Assembly (NCBI RefSeq): GCF_009727055.1
Contig: NC_052350.1
Location: 36,615,989 to 36,679,988 of the forward strand
From: Benincasa hispida
Taxonomy: Eukaryota > Streptophyta > Magnoliopsida > Cucurbitales > Cucurbitaceae
DNA: 64,000 nucleotides
Direction of reading: 5' to 3'
Part shown: one piece after another, positions 36,566 through 48,004 of the stretch
Layout of the letters: each line of letters starts with the position of its first letter
Numbering within the stretch: the first letter of the stretch is position 1
Notes under the pieces: model-generated
What the model was told of the DNA's origin: nothing
Databases searched by the model: none
Seen by the model: the letters and a program-made list of their open reading frames with translations, nothing else
Translations under genes and position numbers: made by a program

Positions 36566-37829
36566 CATTGGTACTCTTCTGTACCGGTTTCTAACTCTTA
36601 TTCATAAATTTTATTTCATCTTCTTAGTCTAAATCATTCACAACCATGTATCAAACGCTTGATTTTATAATTAAATGTCATGATCATTCTCATTTTCACA
36701 TTTCTGTCTATTTCCGTTCCCCCATTAATCACTTTCTCCACAATGTTTTCTTAACCCCTTGGTGATTAGTATGAATTAAACAAGTAACATAATCTGTGCT
36801 AAAGAGATAAATATGTTTAGCTAAAGCATCTAGACGACATCTTCACCTGTGAGAGCAGAAGTGGAGATGCCATTCTGATCTGTCGAGAGAAGGTTAGAAG
36901 AATGCGTTAACTAAAGCAAGAAGTACTTCCAGAGATGGAAGCAACCTTGTGTTCACTACGTTCGTCCCTGTTTCACCATAGAGATGTGAGAAATGCGGCC
37001 GATCACCGAGAGGTGTACGTCAAGGGAAAGCTGAATCGTACTTATATCTTTAACGCAATTAAAGAACTTGCGATGTTTATATTAATTATCCTTTCTCTTT
37101 CTTCTTCGCACATAAGCCTTGCCATCTCATAACACGATCTTTGTATATTCCTCATAGTCAGTCTCAACCTCGGTATCTTGTATCATGTAACCTGTATCTT
37201 GTATCATCATAGCTTAGGTTTATTTTATCGCACTTTACTTTTATCGCAATTTACTTTATTATCGCATTTTTATCGCTTATCTTTACTTTACTGCACAATT
37301 TACTTTACCACATCTCAAAATACCTGTACACACAACTTTTATTAAATTGAAAAATCCTCGGTCGCATATATCACAAATACAACGCAATTAACCTAAAACA
37401 ATCCCTATGTTCGACCTCAGATCACACCGAGAAACTTGCGGTGGAATTATATTTTGTTCCAACGCAAGGAAACTTGTGACAACGCATAGTATACTACAAG
37501 ATTCTCATAAATAACGCATATCTAGAAGTAGTATCGCATAAATAAAGTGTGTCTGAATAAGCATAACACATTTCCATTCCAAGTCATTGAGTTTATGGTA
37601 ACATGAGCTTGTATGATCCACCATTCATCACAATCCATATGCATATTTAGAATCACTGCATCTTAAGTGTTGTATGACATAAGAAGATAAATTTTATGCA
37701 CAACAAGTTTATGGCATCATCGCATTTTTATGTCACAATAGTTGTCCACTATCCTATAAAAGTAAAGCACTAGAGCACATAAGATTAGAGACAATGAGAG
37801 TATCCATCACACAAGATTAACACTGAGAG

Positions 37830-38165
37830 TACCAACCAAAAAAAGTTTTTCAATTTCCCTCAACGCTCAATGATTAGGGACCCTTTATCAACATTAATAA
37901 CGGCCTTTGCGGTCTTAAGAAAGGGTCGACCTAACAGAATAGATTAATTAGAGGGAAGGGAATGATCATTCACATCAATAACATAAAAATCAACAAGAAA
38001 AGTTAGGCCATTTATCCTAAAAAGTATATTTTAACTAGTCCTAATGACCTAACAAGAGGGTGATTAGCTAACTGCACTTAGGTATCAAAAGGATGCAAAA
38101 TATGAGACTGAAACTCAATATAAACAAGAATAGACATAATATTAACAACAGACCCTAAATCTAAC
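37830..38165 (-). pseudogene. Gypsy B aspartic protease fragment
   Basis: The minus-strand reading includes LDLGSVVNIMS, HPLVRSLGLVKI and VDPFLRPQRPLLMLIKGP. These align by eye with the Athila/Tat protease pattern (LDLGASVNLMP ... GRPFLATARALIDVEKG). Several stops interrupt it. In an intact element reverse transcriptase and integrase would follow on the minus strand; they are absent, and the LARD-type element begins instead. Confidence 0.6.
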
Positions 38166-38271
38166 ATGTGGAATGGTAGAGAAAAGAATGGAAATTAGAA
38201 GAAAAGAGGAAATTTGGAAGGTTGACTTTTGGGGAAAATTTGAAAAAAATTTGGCTAAGTATAGAAATTTG

Positions 38272-38460
38272 TTGGATGCGTTGGAAGGGACCAATGCATT
38301 GGAAGGGTGTGTTGGATGATGGTTGCATTGGATGTGTTGGATGATGGATGCGTTGGATGCATTGGATGCGTGGGATGATGGATGCGTTGGATGTGTTGGA
38401 TGATGAATGCGTTGGATGATGGATGTGTTGGATGCGTTGGATGTGTTGGATGATGGATGG
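38272..38460. repeat. GATGCGTTG minisatellite
   Basis: About twenty imperfect 9-bp units, mainly GATGCGTTG, GATGTGTTG and GATGATG. A 150-codon minus-strand frame (HIQRIQHIHHPTH...) passes through it only because the unit length is a multiple of three. Confidence 0.85.
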
Positions 38461-38461
38461 T

Positions 38462-38640
38462 AATAAAAAAGACAGAAGAAAATAGAGAGAAATTGGATCG
38501 GATATCTTTAACCCTTGGTAGCTAAAAATCTTTTTATAGAAAACAAGTTGGTGTCGTGACGCCAAATGCATCTTCGAACAATGTTGGTCTCCGAAAAATG
38601 TGCTCATAAGCAATTAACTCCATTTTGTCACATTTTTTGT
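38462..38640 (-). repeat. Gypsy B LTR fragment (other end of the element)
   Basis: Matches 27258-27660 of the large LTR: 'agacagaagaaaatagagag', 'gatatcttt', 'tttttata', 'gtgtcgtgacgcc' and 'ttggtct' in the same order. It is probably what remains of the upstream LTR, which would place both Gypsy B ends around the nested element. Confidence 0.6.
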
Positions 38641-38740
38641 GCTATCAACTAGAGAGCATTTCAAAGTTAGTAGCAACTAGCTTAGTTACTAATAAGTTAA
38701 TAAATTATTTATTTATTTATTTATTAATGAGTATAATTGG

Positions 38741-38812
38741 GGATAGAGAGACTTGAACCACGGACATCTTTATTTCTAGCACACATTTGAATATCAATTG
38801 AACTATGCTCGA
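38741..38812 (-). repeat. tRNA-like SINE head (minus strand)
   Basis: On the minus strand TAGTTCAATTG (38805-38795) is a perfect A box and GGTTCAAGTCT (38759-38749) a perfect B box, 46 bp apart. The stems do not pair as in a real tRNA. Best preserved of the three copies. Confidence 0.6.
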
Positions 38813-41590
38813 TTTGGCCAACTTAAAAAATATTAAATTCTAGTTACATAAATATTTATTTACATTGCGCTTAATTTTTAACGATGTTTGAAGATAAATA
38901 ATTAGTGGTTGACTTCCATAATATAACCAATTATAATTCATTGTACTTATCTTTAATATATTTTTTATTCTATCATTGATAATATTGTATTGTTAATGAT
39001 GTGCGATCATTCTCGATACCACAAAATTAAATAATACTGCATACTTAAAAGTATTTCAAACATTCATCCTTAATTTTTTTTTTGGTTTTTGAGAACTTTA
39101 ATTAAAAGTTTGTAAGGATATTATTGTTTTACAACAACAAAAAGTTAATTATTTTGATGCAAAGAACAAGGATAAAGTAACATAATATATTTTATTAGTT
39201 TTCTTCATAATTAGAGAAAAGTAATGAAAGTAAGGTCAAAAGAGATTTCAAAAAGTTATAGTTCTTCTGACTAATGACTAAACTAATAATTAAAATGAAT
39301 TGGAAATTGCACCCACAGCTATTGTTCTGATTAAAGTGTACTATAATCAATTCAAATGCTATATTCTCAAATTTAATTAAATTTCTAGAGATGAATTAGA
39401 TTAAATACATATATGATGTCTTTAATTAAAGTAATCTTTAAATTTTTGAGATCTGGTTTGATAACAATTTTATTATTACTTTTTCATTAGAAATAGTGTC
39501 CATAATCTTAGTTTTCAAAAATTTAAAAACTAAATGGCTATCAAACTGGAGCTAAAGTTATTTCAATTACATTTTTATGCATTGATTTAATCTCTACCTA
39601 ATAAAATCATTGTTACCAAAATTTGGCATCGAATGGTGAACTTGTAATAATAGAAAAAAAAAAAATTCAAACAATTATCTTATACAACAAAAAGATCTCT
39701 TACTAGTGTAACACTTTCTCTCTAACACGCTTCAGTGATCAAGTCAATAAATTTGGTAGAAATCTTAGAAAGTAGAGATTTTCGAGTATTTTTGGGATAC
39801 CTCAAATGTAATGTACTCTTTTGATTATATAGAAATATTTTTTCAACCATCATTTAGCTAATTAACTTTTCAAATTATTAATTAGATCATTACTAAAAGT
39901 TATGCAATTGATTGTCAAAATAACCTTGATTGTGGACCTAAGTATTTGATTCAATTGATGAACATTTTGGTTTAAGCCCCTCTTATTGACCTCTTTTAAT
40001 AGGTCGGCCTTCATGGTACATTTTAGTCAACTATAGTCGACCAGTATGGTTAAACTTCATAGGTTACTCATAGAATTATGGATGAGTCATACGGTCGGCC
40101 TCACTTTGACTCTCACTTCTTAGGATTTAGTTTTTATGACTATCTTTAACAAGCTAGATCATTTTTCGGGTACTTAGTTCCTTTTTTACGCTAAAAAAGT
40201 CACAAATGAAAACTAATTGGAGGATGAAATGATGATCAAACAAACATTTAAAATAGTTGAATTAATGAACAAAATTAAGAGGAATTCAGTTGGTCAAATC
40301 ATTACGATTAGTCGTTAATTAACAACGACTTAGACGTTAATTCATTAAGACTTATATTAACAATTATCGATACTCATAAATATATATATACACTAGGAGC
40401 ATTAAGAAACTTTTAAGTATCACATAAAAATTCACAATAAAACATGCGAATGAATCAATTCTAAATTGACTTGACTATCAAATAACCCAAGAAATAGAAT
40501 ACTTTTAAGCCTTAATTTAACCAATTATAATACATTCTAATATTGTTCTTGTTAAAAAGTCGCCTCATGATCATTGGCTATAACTAAACTAAGCATTCTT
40601 CCTTTTCCAAATTAATTTCAATAGCCCACCAGTTGTGAGGAACCGTGGATCATTAATTTGCTAATACAAAGATATTATTTATTTATAATTAATCAAATTA
40701 TGCTACGAAACTTTATATTAATTTACATAAAGTATGATGTAAATTGGAATTAAATATTTATACATCCAATGCACTAAAGATGGAAATCATTAGACTTGAT
40801 ATAGAAGGTCGGTGATTCTTATTCTTTTGGAGATTAAATAATTTCGAGACTATTGGACTTGGAAGTTATAGGGTAATTAAAAAATTACAATTTTAAAAAT
40901 GTTTCGATAACATTTTAAATTGAAAACTAGTATATATGTACACATATAAGAAATATGGTATAGCTTTGGATTAGGTGGTTCGTTAAGTTGAAGTTTGATC
41001 ACACGATTCCATAATTTTTAAATTATTATGGATTGTTTGGCATTGAGTTGAATTATGAAGCTTGAAATCAATATGTTTTTAAAGTTAGGAAGTGGAACAT
41101 TGTTCAAAATGACCAAAAAATAAAAAAACTTTTCTATGTAGGTTTGTTTTTTGACATTTTTCACATGTGAAATACCGCTTTTACCCTCAATATCAATGCT
41201 TTCCTTCTCCTCTATTTCCTATATCTCGTTTGCTCTTCCCTTTCAACAAAAACAAAAAAAAAAAAAACAAAAAAAACAAAAATTCATTACAACACCAATA
41301 TTCCATTCCATTCTCTCTGTCAACCTCATCAACATGCAATGTTATTAATATCAAGCATGAGACAAATAACGAAAGACCATTTTCAGTTCTCCATTTTCAA
41401 ACGAACACTCTTAGTTTTTGCATTACTCTCTCACTTTTAGGCGAACACTCTCATGGTTGATTGCTTTCAACTTCTTTCAGTTTTTTTCATCGGTCTAGAG
41501 CAAGCAAAAAATGTATATTCGAGGAAGATGATCTTACCAAGTAACAAATAGAAGGTAAGTGTTCAATCACTAACCAATGATTTTTATTTC
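38813..41590. other. Intergenic, with one short fold-back element
   Basis: AT-rich and gene-free by eye. 39449-39553 is a 105-bp fold-back element (AGATCTGGTTTGATAAC against reverse complement AGCTCCAGTTTGATAGCC). 'GGTCGGCCT' occurs twice near 40005 and 40100. Open frames around 41151-41460 are low-complexity. Confidence 0.4.
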
Positions 41591-41599
41591 ATTAACTGA

Positions 41600-41860
41600 C
41601 TAAATGTAAACGATCGCTCACCACAACTAAAGGATCATTTATATGTAATCAGAGATCAATATGCCACACTAAAGCGATCACTAACCACATGCTATGCGAC
41701 CTAAATGAAAAGTGAGTGATCGCCTATTGCATAAATGACCTATTATAGGTTAGCGATTGCTGATTTCATAGGCATGATCGGTTACCATGTTATCAGTGGA
41801 AGTTTGTCATGTGCTCAGCGATCACTTACCATTTTCTTATCGATCGCATACATTTTCTTA
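41600..41860. repeat. Cluster of AGCGATCACT/AGTGATCGC motifs
   Basis: At least six spaced copies of GCGATCAC or its reverse complement (near 41610, 41685, 41713, 41752, 41818, 41841), embedded in AT-rich DNA. It resembles the motif islands inside the retroelements of this window, so it may mark an unrecognised element. 41861-42554 holds nothing I can name. Confidence 0.45.
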
Positions 41861-42554
41861 TAAATCATATACATTTTATTGTTATTCTAAATGCAATTCA
41901 GACCTGACTGTCCCTAAATATAAATAAAAAGCCTAAGCCCTAATTAGATTAAATGCCTTAGTCTTATTGGGTTTGAAAGTGTCCAACTTCAATTAACTCA
42001 TTTGTATTACGATTTATGATTCCATTGTGTGCTTGACCAATTAGGTTGCCTAATTAACTAATAAATTAATCTTTGAACCTAGGTTTAGCATGTATTCAAG
42101 GTCTATGGGAAACCTATATTCCTAGCATATGTGATCAACCATTGCCACTAATGATTTTAGCTAGACGAACAAGAAAAGGATGTGCAAACAACAAATTGAT
42201 AGCTAAGACGTACATCTATGATAAGGGAGTCAATCCACACATGAACATGTATTTAAATATGAACAAAATTTAAAGAAACATGAAATGAATGCTTTGAGTC
42301 CAATCAACAAAAATCTCACAAAAACTACATAAGTCCTTGCTCCCAAAAACATAGAGAAACAATGTACCTCATCAATTAATAGACAAGATGAAGAGGGGGA
42401 GCATTCCTTCCTTAATCACGACCCAAAATAAAAGAGAAATATAATCTAAAATGACTAGAAAGATAAAGGAAGAAGAAGAATTTCGAGCTCCTCCTCGACC
42501 TTTATAATTCCCAACATGAAAAATCCTAGAATCGGAAGAGGTTCAAGTGCCTTT

Positions 42555-42702
42555 CTGTGAGGTTTCCTCATCACCAGATCCCAACTCAGCTTCTCATCTG
42601 GTACTTTTACAACAGGCTGTTGCAATAGGACAAGAGTAACATTGATGCAATTACTGGTGGAGCACTGATGAACAAGGTCACTTTTGAGGCTAAAGAGTTG
42701 AC
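42555..42702 (+). pseudogene. Gypsy gag fragment
   Basis: One frame reads RFPHHQIPTQLLIWYFYNRL then, after a stop, DKSNIDAITGGALMNKV. This corresponds to the Athila/Tat Gag core (CPHHGIP...FYNGL...IDAAAGGALMNKT). Copia C begins where it ends. Confidence 0.6.
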
Positions 42703-43122
42703 ACTATAGGTTATATGAGAGGTTGTAAACTATAGGTTATATTATATGTGATAAAATAAACTATAGGTTATATGCTATATGAGATATAATATATAATTTA
42801 ATTATATTGTTTAGTTAATATAATTAAATTAATTTTTTTAAATTATGAATTTAAAATCAATAACTCCTTAGGGAGTTATTTTTATTTAAGAGTAGGAAGT
42901 TCTTTTTTCTTAATCTCGTATACATGAAAACACAAGAGATATGTGCTTCATCATCTTTAGCCTGCTCTTGACATCTATGTGATTTCTCTCAACCAAGATC
43001 TCAAAAAGAAAAACTTATCCCTTACCAAAATTAAAAAAACTGAAGTTGACATATCTCTATTAATTCTCACCTTGAGAATAACGAGGAAGCTTTGTGGTAG
43101 TGTTCTTTTAGTTACACTATTC

Positions 43123-43158
<36 letters not shown>

Positions 43159-43409
43159 TGGTGTTGAGTTCGGGAGATCAAGAGAAACAATGGATTGTTC
43201 ATGCTGTTGGAAAGGAAACGTGAAGAAGTGAGGCTTCAAGGGTAAATTTTTGTTTTCCCTTTCTTCTTTGTAAATCTTAGTAGAAGAAGTATGCTTAGTT
43301 CATTTTTTTTATCCTACTTTTCATCCCTCTGAACTTTGTGTTCTGTAAAACAAAATCAAGACACATTGTATTTATTTGCTTCTACTTCGAGGTATTCCAA
43401 AACCCTGCA
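42702..43409 (+). repeat. Copia C 5' LTR, truncated at its left end
   Basis: Ends CCCTGCA at 43409, directly before the primer-binding site. Repeated ACTATAGGTTATAT words (42705-42780) match the corresponding parts of the D and E LTRs, but the expected TGTTGGG start is missing. Contains a 34-base poly-T run at 43124-43157. Confidence 0.65.
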
Positions 43410-43427
43410 ATTGGTATCAGAGTCAGG
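43410..43427 (+). other. Copia C primer-binding site
   Basis: ATTGGTATCAGAGTCAGG, the standard plant Copia match to the 3' end of initiator-Met tRNA. Confidence 0.85.
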
Positions 43428-45716
43428 TTGTGTCTTTGATTTTTATTTTCGAACTTCAATTCAAACTTTTGGTGGGATTTGTACACTGCATTTTGAATGT
43501 TTGGTGGTTTTCTCATTGGATGTTTCGAAAATGGGCTTAGCAATTACTGATTTAATTTAGTCAATTTGTAAAGGACCGGTGTATTTTTGGGCCTTTTTAT
43601 TCTTGCATTTGAGTTTGTAGTTGTCTGTGTTGCTTGTGGTGGCATTTCGGCTTGAATTTAAAGAAATTTAGGAGAAGAATGGAGCAATTCAGATGAAGAA
43701 TCAAAGTAGAGGAAGCATTCTGCCTTCCAGCATAATGCACAATGTTACTAAGTTATGCATTACGCTGTAAGCAAAATGCCCAACGTAACTACACTGCATA
43801 CAACGTAATGCTACGCTTTGACATCTCAAAAGGCAACTTAGTAACGCTACATGCAGCGTAAGGCTACGCTGCAGCAAATGAAAAGTGAACGTAACGATGC
43901 TGGCCTAGAGCATCGTTACGCTCTGAACATGATGAACACGCGTCAAACATCTCCAGTTCGTGGCTTCAAGGGTGGATTAAAGCAGTTTTATCAGTTTTTT
44001 TTTGTTTTCATTAATTACTAATTTTTAATAATTAATTAATTTAATTATATTTTCATTAATTAAATTAATATAAGGGTTATATTAATTTAATTAATATTTA
44101 GGATACCAATTTTCGGTCCAATGTTGCTTTTATTGTTTTGTACATGAGATGTGTGATTTAATTTGTTTATATAGCATATTGTATGTCATACAGTATAAAA
44201 ATCTCACCATAGGATAAATATTATTTTATGCATAATTTTAATATAAGTGCTATATTATGTAGTTGCATGATTTAATTAAGCATGCTCATGATATTACATA
44301 TAATTGTTATATTACATGAATGTTTGCACTAATAACATGTCCATGCATAATGTTATATTATAATTGTCATAATATATAGTTCTGGATGATGGATTAATGT
44401 TATTTATTTTCATTACTTCATTATTTAAATATTATATATAATTTAATGAAAATGGAGATGCATGAAGCATGACACCATTTTAGAAAAATATAATTGTTAT
44501 ATTCTTAAATGTGTCATTAGATGCATGTATAGGTTTTAATTATTTCATTAAACTTTATAACTTTTGTAAATTAATGAAATTAGAATTAAAATCTATAATG
44601 CATGCAAATATAGGTTAAATTAATTTTAAGTAGTTTAAAATTGATTACACCTAGACCTATTTTAATAATATTTCTAATGAAATTAGAAATAGATTTGATC
44701 TTTTAATTCCTTTCTTAATATGTTTAAATTGTATTAAATAAAAGTTTAATTTTATAACATAATTGTCTATAAGGGATCTTTGTCTAAGGAAGGTTTTGTC
44801 TAGGTTAGGTTATTTAAGCTGATGGAAGCGGAACATCCCTATCTAGAAACGAACCTAAAAGATGAAATATGCAATTATATTATAAATATGCAATGAATAA
44901 TCAAGGTTTATTAAAGTGTTTAATAAACAAGAATTATTATTGTTAAACTATTCGATATAAGTGTTATATTGAGCAAATTTAACAATCACTTAGTAAAATT
45001 AATTAGCTAAATTTTTCTATGTTAATGAACACTAGGTTTAAAACGTTCAGTGGGAGGGAAATGATGTATATGATATGTCAACTTCCTTTCACATTTCTCC
45101 CTAAATAGTTTAGACTGTGAGATCTATGCTCGGCCTCAAGACACATTTGCTTGTGTTCCTCAACGAATGGTGTTTGCATAGGTCAATACCAAGGTGAATG
45201 AAGAAAGTATTTATAGTGAGAGAGGGACGTGTGTCAACACATCCCACCATCTTTTTCATTGGTTTGTATAAAATTTCATGCTTGGCCTCGAGGCACCTTT
45301 CCTTGTGCCCCCTAAGGATGACATTTTGCATGAAATTTTACACAAACTTCATAAATGGATAGGGCTTCTTTAGTTTTTGCTCTAATCAGTTTTTTCCCTA
45401 CGATTGACTCATTGGGGTGGAACTATAGATTTCAAAATGAAGGGTTACATTTACAAGAAATTATTAAATAAATTAATGATTTCTGGACCAAATAATGGTG
45501 ATTAATCGTTATAGGGATAAGAATTATTCATGTGTAATAGTTAGTTGAGATTATCTCAAGTTAGTGAAGGGGTAACTAATCATCCTACGATGACTTTTAT
45601 CCTTACTCACTAAAGCATCATTGCAAAAAAAGATGTCACATGGGGTACATCAGAATTTTGCTAAATTGATTGGTTTTTCTTTGATAATTCCTTAATAACT
45701 AATATAAATAATTTGT
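43428..45716 (+). other. Copia C leader: motif island plus TATAAnTGTTATA repeats
   Basis: A 2.3-kb untranslated leader. 43730-43930 is a GC-rich island of repeated ACGTAAC/GTAACG words, including a perfect hairpin (CGTAACGATGCT 43890-43901, 7-nt loop, AGCATCGTTACG 43909-43920). 44160-44400 carries repeated 'atgcat...tatataagtgttatatt' units shared with D and E. Past these, 44440-45700 is alignable leader with no gene. Confidence 0.6.
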
Positions 45717-46186
45717 ATGGTTTCAAAAATCTTCAAAATGACTAGCACTACATTGAATTTGCTAAGTGTTGACAAACTAAATGGCAATAACTATACTAGT
45801 TGGAGAAGCATTATAAACACTATGCTAATTATCGATGACCTGAGGTTCATCCTTGTTGAGGAATGTCCTCAAGTACCTGCTGTTGGAGTATCTCGAAATG
45901 TTCGGAATGCATATGAAAGTTGGGTCAAGGCGAACGAAAAGCCCCGAGCGTACATCTTGGCAAGCTTATCTGAAGTCTTATCCAAGAAGCATAAAACCAT
46001 TGTCACTGCACGACAGATCATGGATTCGTTGAGGGAGATGTTTCGACAGTCGTCCATCAACTCCGACATGACGCTCTTAAATACATCTTTAATGCTCGTA
46101 CGAAAGAAGGGGCTTCTATTTGAGAACATGTTTTAAACATGATGGTCCACTTTAGTGTGACTGAGATGAATGGGTCTGTCATTGAT
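45717..46186 (+). pseudogene. Copia C gag (5' part)
   Basis: Reads LLSVDKLNGNNYTSWRSIIN, YESWVKANEKPRAYILASL, then after a frameshift near 46110 EHVLNMMVHFSVTEMNGSVID. This is the N-terminal half of the Gag of long-leader plant Copia elements. A Gypsy LTR interrupts it after VID. On the far side VIDETSQI resumes, but zinc knuckle and protease active site are missing. Confidence 0.8.
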
Positions 46187-47395
46187 AGCTCTAAAAAAAA
46201 GCTATTATTCCTAGCTTAATTTGAACTCGTTATTGGATTTTACGGGTTTATTTTCCTATTTTGTAGGTACTGAGCAACCAATAGGTAAAATTGACAATTT
46301 AGAGTTGATTGGGGTCAATTTAAAGCAATTCAAAGGTGATTGAGCATCAGGGCTTCAAAGGAGTTAGACCAAAATGCCCCTATTGCAGCATCGCAACGTT
46401 CGTGGGTTGGCTTGGCCTGATGCTCGCCCAACGCTATAAGATAGAATGGGTAGCATTGCAACGCTACCCATTAGTGTTGCAATGCTACGAGCTTTGACAG
46501 ATGGAGAGCCTCATGTGCGTGCAAGTGAATGTCAGGGCAGCGTTGGACTTCTTCACCTTGACGCTCTTGATCAGCTGCCTCAGTGTTGCAACGCTAGTTC
46601 TAACGTTGCGACGCTATCCCATTTTCTATAAATAATCTCATTTGATTTTTGGTCAATTCATGCAGAATTTTGGGGGCTGAATTGATGGAAGACGAAGATA
46701 AACTTCTATTTTCTTCCCTTCCCTTCAGATTTTAGTATCTTTAGATTAGTTTTTTTTTTTCTTTTTGGTTTTGGGGTTGTAATCGACAGATTGGATGTGT
46801 ATATCGGAGTTGTCTATGAATTAAGAGCTAACTCCTATCTATTTCATTGAGCAAGAGCCCTATGTTCAATTTTTTGAAGGATTTCTAATTAATTTAACTG
46901 AATTGTTATGAACTCTTTAGGATGATTTGATTAAATCTTAATGGAATTTCTATAAATTGATCTGATAAATTGGTTTATTGAAATTCTTGTTTGCAAAATC
47001 GTCATAGCCTATGCATATATTGATTGATTTAGTTGCGCATTTTAGGATCGCTTGTGAAAAATCGTCATAGCCTATGCATATATAGTTACACATATTAATG
47101 AAAGAAATTTCATAGGAAACTCTCTCTTGCTCTAGAAATTAGATGGACTCTTATTCTAGATTACATTTACCCCTTTTATTTTAATTTTACACTTTTATAT
47201 TTTTCACACCAAAACCCTCCATTCACCACTCTAGTTAGGAAATTAACTTAACTAAATAAATCGTGCTTCCTTATGGATCGACTCGACTTACCACTATTGC
47301 TACGTTTCAGTAGTAACAGGAGTAGTTCGGTATTTACAAATTTTCTTTTGATCAAGTTTGAAGCTTATTCACGACGTAAGTTTTGGGCTCTGTTA
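46183..47395 (+). mobile_element. Gypsy solo LTR inserted in Copia C gag
   Basis: 1213 bp starting TGATAGCTCT, flanked by GTCAT on both sides (46178-46182 and 47396-47400), a 5-bp target duplication. TATAAATA lies at 46627. The 3' part has 'atggatcgactcgacttacc' and ends near CACGACGTAAGTTTT, like Athila/Tat LTR ends. The terminal CA appears as TA. Just upstream of the TATA box (46385-46620) is an island of GTTGCAACGCT words. It has no interior, so it arose by LTR-LTR recombination. Confidence 0.7.
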
Positions 47396-47400
47396 GTCAT

Positions 47401-48004
47401 CGATGAAACCAGTCAAATTTGTTCTTCTTTTCAGGGAATTATTTCCTGATAGCAGCTAAGGATTAGTGAGATGACTATACGTGTTGGAACTGGGCAAGTC
47501 ATCTCAGCAGTAGCAGTGGAAGGCCTCCGACTACTTTTGTAGAAATCCTTTTTATTATTAGATAATGTTAATGTGGTTTCTTATTTAAAGAGGAACTTGA
47601 TTTCTATAAAATGTCTGCTTGAACAGAATTATTCTATAAATTTCAATGCAAATAAAGTGTTTGTTTACAAAAAGGTACTTTTATTTATTCAACTAGAAAG
47701 TAATCTTTATATGCTAATGTTGTTAGCATTTAAGACCCTTCTTAATACTGAAATTTTTAGAACTACAATAACTCTGACTAAAAGTCAAAAAGTTTATACT
47801 AAAGAATATGTTCAACTTTGGCACCTAAGATTAGGTCACACAAATATCAATATGATTGAGAGGTTAGTTAAGAATAGACTTCTAAGTGAGTTAGAAGAAA
47901 ATTCTTTTCCAGTATGTAAGTCATTCCTTGAAGGCAAAATGACTAAAAGACCTTTTACTGGAAAAGGTCATAGAGTCAAAGAACCCTTGGAACTTGTGCA
48001 TTCG
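47401..48004 (+). pseudogene. Copia C protease tail and GAG-pre-integrase
   Basis: Reads CSSFQGIIS, MTIRVGTGQVISAVAVE, LLDNVNVVSYLKRNLISIKC, QLWHLRLGHTNINMIERLV, SFPVCKSFLEGKMTKRPFTG, LELVHS. The HHCC zinc-binding pieces (WHLRLGH, CKSF with the second Cys lost) are recognisable. Cut at 48004 by a solo LTR. Confidence 0.8.

Larger units (their letters stand above)
29085..37790 (+). mobile_element. Non-autonomous LTR retrotransposon (LARD-type) with a plant-transposon-domain ORF
   Basis: Two direct LTRs of about 2.05 kb flank a 4.5-kb interior that has one decayed ORF and no protease, reverse transcriptase, RNase H or integrase. Both LTRs begin TGATAACTTGTAGAAATACA. A purine tract (AAATTTAGGGATG, 35626-35638) abuts the right LTR, and both LTRs contain TATAAATA. 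It must have moved using enzymes from another element. It sits inside the minus-strand Gypsy B. No matching target duplication is seen, and the Gypsy polymerase region is missing across the insertion, so a deletion accompanied or followed it. Confidence 0.85.
35639..37790 (+). repeat. Right (3') LTR of the LARD-type element, containing adapter artefacts
   Basis: 2152 bp, 101 bp longer than the left LTR. The excess is explained by a duplicated 103-bp block (36425-36527 and 36528-36630), each copy starting with a 38-bp adapter. Otherwise it is collinear with the left LTR with scattered base differences, so the insertion is not very recent. CGCATGCG recurs at 35922, 35957 and 35981, and TATAAATA at 36172. 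Confidence 0.85.

Noticed and set aside
36425..36630. Novel palindromic mobile element or regulatory hairpin
   Set aside because: Both palindromes are exact Nextera mate-pair junction adapters.
29080..37745. GTTGT as target duplication of the LARD-type element
   Set aside because: GTTGT at 37741 is also present at the same place in the left LTR, so it belongs to the LTR and is not a flank.
38161..38613. 150-codon minus-strand frame rich in His/Ile/Gln
   Set aside because: Produced by the 9-bp minisatellite and adjacent LTR fragment; no start context or domain.
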